DNA of 37,546 nucleotides from Candidatus Poribacteria bacterium (GTDB lineage Bacteria > Poribacteria > WGA-4E > JAJRTO01). Numbering within the stretch: the stretch's first letter is position 1; each line of letters opens with the position of its first letter. The notes beneath the pieces are model-generated. The model saw only the letters and a list, made by a program, of their open reading frames with translations. It did not search any database and had not been told where the DNA came from. The DNA is taken from contig JAJRTO010000167.1 of assembly GCA_024278235.1 (NCBI GenBank), positions 1-37,546 on the forward strand, given 5' to 3'. The translations under genes were made by a program, and so were the position numbers. Below are positions 27,491-34,864 of the stretch, piece by piece.

Positions 27491-27519
27491 ATTATAGCAC
27501 AAAGCAGCCTGGCACGCAA
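27491..27519 (-). promoter_or_regulatory. Candidate promoter for smpB (TTGCGT-N17-TATAAT, TGC extended -10)
   Basis: Minus strand TTGCGTGCCAGGCTGCTTTGTGCTATAAT, then 6 nt (TTGCCC) before ATG. Confidence 0.6.
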
Positions 27520-27552
27520 GTTCTTTACTGAGATTGTGTCAGGACTTTAGGC

Positions 27553-27581
27553 TTGACTGGTATTACACAGGGTGCTATAAT
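27553..27581 (+). promoter_or_regulatory. Candidate promoter for the CBS-domain gene (TTGACT-N17-TATAAT)
   Basis: TTGACT 27553-27558, 17-nt spacer, TATAAT 27576-27581; overlaps the first codons of the ORF-track start. Confidence 0.65.
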
Positions 27582-27657
27582 AACCGCGCTTGAGCCAGCA
27601 GAAATACTCAAGTCCGATGAAACCGATGCAAAATCAAAGATCTATGGTGGAAGCTGT

Positions 27658-28557
27658 ATGATGAGGCGCAAGACTGAAACACTCGCTAAAAGCTCACCAG
27701 GACTTGCCGTTTATTCCAGAACAGAGCTGGTTCGTAAGAATTCACCCCAGAAGCGCAGGAAGCTCTTCACGCGAGAGAAGAAGCAAGGCCCTACCCGCAA
27801 GCAAATCCATGAGTTCCTATCTCAGTGGTTAAATGTGTTGCCCGAACAAGAAGCACGCATGTTACGAGGGGTGTTTGCACTTTCTGAAACCTGCGCCAGG
27901 GAGATTATGACCCCCCTCTCTGAGATGTTTGCAGTACCTATCGGCACATCCCTGGAACAGATCAGATCCATGATCCGTGAACTCGATTACTCCTATATCC
28001 CTGTGTACGAAGAACGCATCGATCGATTGACAGGGATCGTTAGCGTTTTGGACATCCTTTATGCCAACGATGAGACAGAAGATGTTGGTGGTCTGATTCG
28101 CTCTGCCTACTACATCCCGGAAACCAAACTCATCGGACAACTTCTGGAGGAGTTGCGAGTTGGTGAAGAGCCTATAGCGCTCGTCATCGATGAGTATGGA
28201 GGATGTGTTGGGCTTGTCACTCTTGAGGATATCCTGGAACAGATCGTAGGTGATATCGGCCCTCTTGATCACGGTCCGTCATACACGGTAGAAGCGACCA
28301 GTTCGAGCAGTTGGGTCGTGGATGCACGGACCGATATTGACATTGTCAGTCGGGCGGTGGGGATTGAGATCCCCAGAGATCGATGCGATACGATTGGGGG
28401 ATTTGTCCTGAAACTCCTCGGGCGGATCCCTGAACAAGGTGAGAAGGTCGAATACGAAGGCAAGGAATTGATCGTAGCCGAGGTGTTTGACTATGGCATT
28501 TCTGAGATTCACATCAATAATATCCCACAGCAAGACAGCAGGCGGCGCAAACGTTAG
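27658..28557 (+). CDS. CBS-domain pair plus CorC/HlyC-type C-terminal domain; start moved from 27553 to about 27658
   Basis: REIMTPLSEMFAVPIGTSLEQIRSMIRELDYSYIPVYEERIDRLTGIV; PIALVIDEYGGCVGLVTLEDILEQIVGDI; CorC_HlyC pattern. Lacks the N-terminal DUF21/CNNM TM domain. Confidence 0.86.
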   Translation: MMRRKTETLAKSSPGLAVYSRTELVRKNSPQKRRKLFTREKKQGPTRKQIHEFLSQWLNVLPEQEARMLRGVFALSETCAREIMTPLSEMFAVPIGTSLEQIRSMIRELDYSYIPVYEERIDRLTGIVSVLDILYANDETEDVGGLIRSAYYIPETKLIGQLLEELRVGEEPIALVIDEYGGCVGLVTLEDILEQIVGDIGPLDHGPSYTVEATSSSSWVVDARTDIDIVSRAVGIEIPRDRCDTIGGFVLKLLGRIPEQGEKVEYEGKELIVAEVFDYGISEIHINNIPQQDSRRRKR

Positions 28558-28566
28558 GTAGAAGCA

Positions 28567-28704
28567 ATGAAAACGTGCGACAGACCATATCGTAACCTGA
28601 AGCCGGGTAGCTGGGGAAAATTGATATGGTACATCCTACTCCTCGTTTTGGTTCTGCTCCTCATGTGGAAGATAGAACCCATTGTGAAGCGATTGCCGTT
28701 CTGA
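28567..28704 (+). CDS. Predicted 45-aa single-TM small protein MKTCDRPYRNLKPGSWGKLIWYILLLVLVLLLMWKIEPIVKRLPF
   Basis: ATG 28567, TGA 28702-28704, immediately downstream of the CBS gene; typical charged N-terminus, TM helix, basic tail. Below the ORF-track length cutoff. Confidence 0.5.
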   Translation: MKTCDRPYRNLKPGSWGKLIWYILLLVLVLLLMWKIEPIVKRLPF

Positions 28705-28841
28705 GTAAACCAGGTATACTGATGAGAAACAGGTCTCTACGTGATGCGCGTTGCGTGACCCTGACTTTAGCCCATTCTAAGTGTGATTCTCAGACCGACG
28801 GCTAGTCGCGGACAACTGTGACAGATATTCGAGGAGATATT

Positions 28842-30194
28842 ATGTATCGCAAGTTATATGTGGTGATGAGTTTGTTACTATTCGTGATCAGTTGTGGTCA
28901 GCAGCAGGGAAAACAGAAAGACAACAAACTGGTACTGATCTCGCCTCACTGGGAAGGGATCGAGAAGGAATTCACACGTGCCTTTAAGAAGTGGTACCAG
29001 ACAAAGACGGGCAAAACAATCGATCTGGAATGGATCGATCAAGGTGGAACTTCGGATGACCTGAAGTATGTAGAATCCGAGTTTGAACGCACCCCGGACG
29101 GTATTGGTATCGATCTGTTTTTTGGTGGAGGAACGGATACCTGCACTCGGATGGCAGAGAAGGGCTTGCTTCAGCCCTATCGTCTCCCGGAAGCACAATT
29201 GAAGCTACTGCGTGAGGATCTGTTTGGATTGCCTCTCTATGATGCAGAGAATTACACCTGGTATGGAGCCGCAATCTCCGGCTTTGGGATCATATTCAAT
29301 AAAGAGATAATCAAACGCTTCGACCTCCCTATCGTAGAACACTGGACAGAACTTGCACATCCAAAGTTATTTGGACTGGTTGGTGCTGCGGATCCTCGTA
29401 ATAGTGGGAGTGCCCACATGATTTATGAGATCGTCCTGCAATCGTACGGGTGGGAGGATGGCTTCAGTGTGCTCACGCAAATGGCAGGAAACGTCAAGAC
29501 ATTTGCTGCGGGCTCCAATGTTATCACCGCTGATGTGCGGGATGGGAAATCAGCCTATGGCCCTGCCATCGATTTTTATGCGTATCAGCAGATGAGCACT
29601 CTGGGCCCGGAAATCATCGGCTACATCATTCCCGAAGAAGCACGGGTGTTTGGGGCTGATCCGATTTCGATCCTCAAGGGCGCCCCCCATCCGGAGGCCG
29701 CGAAACTATTTGTTGATTTTGTGATGTCGCTGGAGGGGCAGAAGCTGTGGATGCTCAGGAAAGGCACCCCCGGCGGCCCCGAAGAGTTCGAATTGCAGCG
29801 TGCCGCGGTATTGCCGGATGCTTATGATGCCGTAGGCCAGAATACGGTTGTGCCCATCAATCCTTTCAAACTGGATAGCGCCTTCCGCTACAACTCTCCC
29901 AGAGGGGGCCAACGCTGGAATATTGTCAATGAGTTGATCGGCAAATTGATCATCGATCCTCACCCGGAATTGGTTGCGGCTTGGAAGGCTATCATTGCCC
30001 TCCCGGAGGGAAGTTCAAAACGTATTCAAGCTATGGAGGCCTTAACCAGCCTTCCAATCACCGAAAGCAAAGCAGACGAAATCAATAAAGGCAAATTCAA
30101 GGATCCCGGATTCCGAAATACTATCGGATCTGATTGGCTGAAATTCGCTCGCGATAAGTATAAGCGTGCTCGGGATATCGCTTCTAAACCCTAG
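28842..30194 (+). CDS. Extracellular solute-binding lipoprotein (Fe3+/polyamine-type ABC SBP); start moved from 28818 to 28842
   Basis: Lipobox LLLFVISCG; LVLISPHWEGIEKEFTRAFKKWYQTKTGKTIDLEWIDQGG; IDLFFGGGTDTCTRMAEKGLL; HPEAAKLFVDFVMSLEGQKLW. Confidence 0.87.
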   Translation: MYRKLYVVMSLLLFVISCGQQQGKQKDNKLVLISPHWEGIEKEFTRAFKKWYQTKTGKTIDLEWIDQGGTSDDLKYVESEFERTPDGIGIDLFFGGGTDTCTRMAEKGLLQPYRLPEAQLKLLREDLFGLPLYDAENYTWYGAAISGFGIIFNKEIIKRFDLPIVEHWTELAHPKLFGLVGAADPRNSGSAHMIYEIVLQSYGWEDGFSVLTQMAGNVKTFAAGSNVITADVRDGKSAYGPAIDFYAYQQMSTLGPEIIGYIIPEEARVFGADPISILKGAPHPEAAKLFVDFVMSLEGQKLWMLRKGTPGGPEEFELQRAAVLPDAYDAVGQNTVVPINPFKLDSAFRYNSPRGGQRWNIVNELIGKLIIDPHPELVAAWKAIIALPEGSSKRIQAMEALTSLPITESKADEINKGKFKDPGFRNTIGSDWLKFARDKYKRARDIASKP

Positions 30195-30253
30195 AGATGA
30201 CAAGGGAAACCCCTTGCCACTTAAACATCCTACTTGCTTTGGAGGTCACCAAA

Positions 30254-30547
30254 ATGCCTTACATTATTGCCGAACCTTGCATTAACGTCAAGGATCGGGC
30301 CTGTGTGGAAGTCTGCCCGGTAGACTGTATCCATCCCCGTGAAGATGAAGACGATGGACAGGTCATGCTCTACATTGATCCTGAGGAATGTATCGATTGT
30401 GGAGTCTGTGAACCTGAATGCCCCGTTGAAGCGATCTACATGGATGAGGACGTTCCTGAAAATATGGAATCCTTCATCGAAATGAACGCAGACTACTACA
30501 CACTCGACGCCGATGCATTCGAGGCAAAGTGGGGACGCAAACCCTAA
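30254..30547 (+). CDS. Ferredoxin (4Fe-4S/bacterial type); start moved from 30197 to 30254
   Basis: MPYIIAEPCINVKDRACVEVCPVDCIHP ... CIDCGVCEPECPVEAI; GGAGG RBS upstream. Confidence 0.93.
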   Translation: MPYIIAEPCINVKDRACVEVCPVDCIHPREDEDDGQVMLYIDPEECIDCGVCEPECPVEAIYMDEDVPENMESFIEMNADYYTLDADAFEAKWGRKP

Positions 30548-30571
30548 ATATGGCATCTGAGATGCATCTCA

Positions 30572-30604
30572 AGAAACCCGTTTCTTTTTAAGGAACGGGT
30601 TTCT
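30572..30604. terminator. Hairpin after the ferredoxin gene (AGAAACCCGTT-N11-AACGGGTTTCT), possible terminator or processing site
   Basis: Perfect 11-bp stem 30572-30582 / 30594-30604; no strong U-run follows. Confidence 0.5.
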
Positions 30605-30640
30605 ACCTGTATGTAGTACAACCGTCATTCGCCACTATCT

Positions 30641-32368
30641 ATGAAAAAGAAAACGTCCCTATCCTGGCTGCATCAATATGATCTGTCACCGAGCGTGATC
30701 TCATTCCTGCTAATCCTTGGTGTCTTCTTTGTACTGTTCCTCTTTTTCCCGCTGGGATACATGGTCAAATCCTCCTTTTGGATCCGGGGGCGGTTCGACC
30801 TCACCTACTTCAAGCTCATGTTCACGGATGATTTTCAGCGGATATGTATCCTCAACAGCCTGAAGATCGCCGTTGTCACAACTATCATGACCACCCTCAT
30901 CAGCCTCCCACTGGCTTATTTCCTGGTTCGTCACTCCTTCCCCGGGCGGGGGCTGTTGCAGGGCATGATCCTCGTGCCTATGATCATGCCGCCTTTCGTT
31001 GGGGCCATCGGTATGAAGAAGTTCTTCGATGGGTTTGGATCCAGTGCCAACGTTCTCCTACGGTCGCTCGGTGTCCTGGGGCCACAGGATGCGGTCGACT
31101 GGTTCGGCGGTGGTTTCTGGGGGGTTGTCATCCTTGAAATGCTCCACCTGTATCCTATCATGTATCTCAACGTGGCAGCGGCCCTGGCAAATGTGGATCC
31201 CAATCTGGAGGAAGCGGCGGAGAATCTCGGGGCGACGAAGTTCCGTCTGTTCCGTACAGTGACGTTTCCGCTGATGGTTCCCGGTTACTTTGCAGGTGCG
31301 ATCATCGTGTTCATTTGGGCATTTACAGACCTCGGCACCCCGCTCATCTTCAATTATGATCGGGTGGTCGCCGTTCAGATATTCCGACGTGTGAAAGACA
31401 TCAACGTCAACCCGATGGGATATGCACTCGTCGTATTGATCATCGTGCTGACCCTGTTCTTCTTCTATCTCTCCAAGAAGGTCATCGGAACCCGTCGTTA
31501 CGAAATGATGGCGCGCGGTCACACAGGATCCCGAGAGGCCAAAGCTTCCCCCCTGTTGACCACCATCATCTATATCTTCTGTGTCAGTGTTATCATCATT
31601 GCACTATTGCCCCATATCAGTGTCGTCCTGACTTCGCTCACGACGGATTCTGGCACATGGTACATGAGTGTCCTGCCTTCCGACTATACGTTGGCACACT
31701 ATCGTGGCGTCGTGACTCATGACGATACCATTTCGAGCATCCGCAACAGCTTTCTCTATAGTGTGGGGAGTACGATCATCACCGTGATCCTGGGGATCAT
31801 GATCGCTTATGTGCTGACGCGAAAGCGTATTCCTGGCAAGAATCTGCTGGATACGATCTCAATGCTCCCGCTGGCTCTGCCGGGAATCGTATTGGCCTTT
31901 GGGTACGTTGGGAGCTATGCCGGAACGATACTTGACCCGCGACGGAATCCGACCGCACTTCTGATCCTGAGCTATGCGGTTCGACGGCTGCCTTATATGG
32001 TACGGGCTGCTGTCGCTGGTTTCCAACAGACAAGTGTGACTCTCGAAGAAGCCTCCCAGAATCTCGGTGCAAGTCCACAACGCACACTGCGCAAGATCAC
32101 CCTCCCTCTCGTGATCGCTAATCTTGTTGCCGGAGGGATTCTGGTCTTTTCCTTTTCTATGTTGGAAGTCAGCAGTAGCCTGATTCTTGCAATGAAAGGC
32201 CAATACAACCCCATCACCAAGACAATCTACGATCTGCTGCAACGGCTTCAGGATGGGCCCTTCATCGCAAGTGCCATGGGTGTCCTTGGGATGGTACTGC
32301 TTTCGGTGAGCCTGGTTGTGTCGGGCCGATTTCTTGGCAAACGTATGGGGGAACTATTTCGAGCTTGA
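30641..32368 (+). CDS. ABC transporter permease, fused double BPD_transp_1 (iron/FbpB-ThiP type)
   Basis: Two EAA-loop regions: LEEAAENLGATKFRLFRTVTFPLMVPG and LEEASQNLGASPQRTLRKITLPLVIANL; about 12 TM segments. Confidence 0.92.
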   Translation: MKKKTSLSWLHQYDLSPSVISFLLILGVFFVLFLFFPLGYMVKSSFWIRGRFDLTYFKLMFTDDFQRICILNSLKIAVVTTIMTTLISLPLAYFLVRHSFPGRGLLQGMILVPMIMPPFVGAIGMKKFFDGFGSSANVLLRSLGVLGPQDAVDWFGGGFWGVVILEMLHLYPIMYLNVAAALANVDPNLEEAAENLGATKFRLFRTVTFPLMVPGYFAGAIIVFIWAFTDLGTPLIFNYDRVVAVQIFRRVKDINVNPMGYALVVLIIVLTLFFFYLSKKVIGTRRYEMMARGHTGSREAKASPLLTTIIYIFCVSVIIIALLPHISVVLTSLTTDSGTWYMSVLPSDYTLAHYRGVVTHDDTISSIRNSFLYSVGSTIITVILGIMIAYVLTRKRIPGKNLLDTISMLPLALPGIVLAFGYVGSYAGTILDPRRNPTALLILSYAVRRLPYMVRAAVAGFQQTSVTLEEASQNLGASPQRTLRKITLPLVIANLVAGGILVFSFSMLEVSSSLILAMKGQYNPITKTIYDLLQRLQDGPFIASAMGVLGMVLLSVSLVVSGRFLGKRMGELFRA

Positions 32369-32373
32369 TTCTC

Positions 32374-33195
32374 ATGGATATTTCTGGTAGACATTCTGTG
32401 ATGCACTGCCTGGTGTGGTTGAGCGTTATCCTGAGTGTGCTTTTCCTGCATCGTCGTGCAGGGGAGGCCGTACAAGCATCAGGGACGGCGTTACATGACG
32501 GTTCTCCACAAAAGCCAGTGGCTGTTGTTGCGATCATCATCGATGATTTTGGTGATCATCGCTCGACAGCCGAAGCATTTCTGGAGATCGATTCCCCCCT
32601 GACTTATTCCATTCTACCAGGGAGACCTATGAGCCAGTGGACTGCAAAAAGGGCATCGGCTAAGGGACGTGAAATCATGCTTCATCTGCCAATGGAACCT
32701 CATCGATATCCTGAGCATAATCCGGGGCCGATGGCCGTACTATCGCATATGTCTGAGAGGGACATCCGACAAACCGTAAAAGACGCGCTCATGAGCGTGC
32801 CCGGGGTCATTGGGGTCGATAATCACATGGGATCTCTGATAACAGAAGATCCCCGTGTGATGCGCATTGTACTGGAGGAACTGATGGCACGCAGACTTTT
32901 CTACATTGATTCGCTGACGACTGCGAAATCTGTCGCTTACGATGTGGGGTTATCACTCGGTATGCATGTGGCCAAAAACCGTGTGTTTCTGGACAATGAG
33001 CGCCGTGTGGCCTATACGGAGCAGCGGTTGAAACGGCTCGGAGATATTGCCTTGCGGCATGGTCGTGCCATTGCTATTGGACATGTGGCCCGCACGACCG
33101 CTGAGGCACTTCAACAAGGGATTCCAGAACTCGAAGCTCGCGGTGTGTGTGTGGTTCCTGTCTCCAGGCTCGTTACTCAGGAAAAATCACCATGA
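32374..33195 (+). CDS. Divergent polysaccharide deacetylase family protein (YibQ-like)
   Basis: VAIIIDDFGDHRSTAEAFLEIDSPLTYSILPGRPMS, REIMLHLPMEPHRYPEHNPGPMAVLS, IGVDNHMGSLITEDP, AIAIGHVARTTAEAL. Confidence 0.9.
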   Translation: MDISGRHSVMHCLVWLSVILSVLFLHRRAGEAVQASGTALHDGSPQKPVAVVAIIIDDFGDHRSTAEAFLEIDSPLTYSILPGRPMSQWTAKRASAKGREIMLHLPMEPHRYPEHNPGPMAVLSHMSERDIRQTVKDALMSVPGVIGVDNHMGSLITEDPRVMRIVLEELMARRLFYIDSLTTAKSVAYDVGLSLGMHVAKNRVFLDNERRVAYTEQRLKRLGDIALRHGRAIAIGHVARTTAEALQQGIPELEARGVCVVPVSRLVTQEKSP

Positions 33196-33845
33196 TTCAG
33201 GTGTATCATGTGAACATGAGCTATAAGAAGGATGCCACTGTACTGCACGACATCAGCTTCTCGGTGCAGAAGGGCGAGTTCGCCTTTCTCGTTGGCCCTA
33301 GCGGCTCTGGCAAGACAACGATTCTCCGTCTGCTGTATCGGGATCTGTTGCCGGACTCAGGACAGATCATTGTGGCAGGCAAAAACCTGAGCAAGCTCAC
33401 CCGTTCGCAGATCCCATTTCTCCGTAGACGGATGGGGATCGTGTTTCAGGATTTCAAACTTCTACCGCACAAAACGGTGTATGAGAACGTCGCGCTTGCC
33501 CTGAAAGTCACCGGCACGAGCCGCGTCAATGTGCGCAAGAATGTCATGCAGTTGCTTCACCGAACAGGGCTTTCGTATCGCCAAGATGCCTATCCGGAGG
33601 ATATATCCGGCGGAGAACAACAGCGCACAGCCATTGCACGTGCCATGGCGAACGATCCGATGATCCTCTTTGCAGATGAACCGACGGGAAACCTTGATCC
33701 GAAACTATCGCTTGACATTATGCACCTCTTTGAGAGTTTCAACTACCGTGGAACCACTGTACTCGTTGCAACCCATGATATTGCTCTTGTGCAGCAACTC
33801 AACAAACGTGTGATTCGCCTGGAGGAAGGGCGTATCGTTACATGA
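33192..33845 (+). CDS. ftsE: Cell division ATP-binding protein FtsE; start moved from 33147 to 33192
   Basis: [78 protein letters not shown] overlaps on both sides, ftsX follows. Confidence 0.94.
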   Translation: MIQVYHVNMSYKKDATVLHDISFSVQKGEFAFLVGPSGSGKTTILRLLYRDLLPDSGQIIVAGKNLSKLTRSQIPFLRRRMGIVFQDFKLLPHKTVYENVALALKVTGTSRVNVRKNVMQLLHRTGLSYRQDAYPEDISGGEQQRTAIARAMANDPMILFADEPTGNLDPKLSLDIMHLFESFNYRGTTVLVATHDIALVQQLNKRVIRLEEGRIVT

Positions 33846-34690
33846 AGTTTAGCTACAGTATTGAGGAAGCCTTCGCCAATCTTCGATATGGTGGATTGAT
33901 CAATCTTCTCAGCCTGGCGATCATTGCTCTGACTGTGATGATCCTGAGCGCTCTGATACTGGTGGTGATTCATATCCACGGAGAACTGAAACGGCTTGAG
34001 GACGAACCTTCCATTGTCGCCTTCCTGGAGGATAGTGTCGATAAATCCTCCGCCGACCAGTTGCGAAGCCAATTAGAAAAGATAAAAGATATTGAGAGTG
34101 TCACCTATATCTCCAAACAAGATGCGCTGAACCGTGCCAGGGAGATCTTTGGCGAAGAAGGCAACGCTATTACTGAAGGCCTCCGGGACATCAATCCTCT
34201 CCCCGCTTCCCTGGAGATCCGCACACGCACGACGGATCCCAAGTTTATCGAGAAGATCGCAGAGGAAATTCGAACTTATCAGGATATCGAGGATGTAAAC
34301 TATGAACGGGGCAGTGCTGCCTTCATATGGAAAGCGGAACTTGTGGTGATCGGACTGAGTGTTTTCCTGGGGAGCGCGTCGATAGCCATTGTCTGCTTTT
34401 CAATCATGCTCACCGTCTACTTCCGACGAGAGGAGTTGAGGGTGATGCGTATGGTGGGAGCAACCTATTGGTTTATTCGAGTGCCGCTCTTGCTGACAGG
34501 AGGAATTCTCGGGCTTGTCGGCAGTGCACTGGGCCTGCTCGCCCTCTATGGCTTATTCCGCATATTTGCTGCACCGTTGGGCCCCATCCATTTCCTGCCG
34601 CTCATCTGGGTCGTTCGGATACTCGGAATCGGTTGTTTACTTGGCCTGATCGGTGGTGCTATCCCCGTGAGCAAGTATCTCAATGCCTAG
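33842..34690 (+). CDS. ftsX: Cell division protein FtsX
   Basis: Four-TM topology, periplasmic domain with IVAFLEDSVDKSSADQLRSQLEKIKDIESVTYISKQDAL; REELRVMRMVGATYWFIRVPLLLTG. Confidence 0.93.
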   Translation: MKFSYSIEEAFANLRYGGLINLLSLAIIALTVMILSALILVVIHIHGELKRLEDEPSIVAFLEDSVDKSSADQLRSQLEKIKDIESVTYISKQDALNRAREIFGEEGNAITEGLRDINPLPASLEIRTRTTDPKFIEKIAEEIRTYQDIEDVNYERGSAAFIWKAELVVIGLSVFLGSASIAIVCFSIMLTVYFRREELRVMRMVGATYWFIRVPLLLTGGILGLVGSALGLLALYGLFRIFAAPLGPIHFLPLIWVVRILGIGCLLGLIGGAIPVSKYLNA

Positions 34691-34706
34691 TGCAAAACCA
34701 AGACAG

Positions 34707-34832
34707 ATAGTTGGACACGTGCGTGTGGCTTCGTGAGTCTGGAAAAACATTGACCGTTGGAACGTTAAACGGTCAACGGAGCGAGGCTCTAGCACAGCGA
34801 TGCTCGTTTCCTGAACAAGGTTGTCCAACTAT
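34707..34832. repeat. 126-bp intergenic element closed by a perfect 11-bp inverted repeat (ATAGTTGGACA / TGTCCAACTAT) with an internal 9-bp hairpin
   Basis: 34707-34717 vs 34822-34832; internal TTGACCGTT (34750-34758) / AACGGTCAA (34768-34776). Confidence 0.75.
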
Positions 34833-34864
34833 CAGGATAAGAGACCAAGTTGACCGGACAATGC

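Noticed and set aside
32992-33845. FtsE as the missing ATPase of the iron-type permease at 30641
   Set aside because: The protein is clearly FtsE by sequence and is coupled to ftsX by an ATGA overlap.
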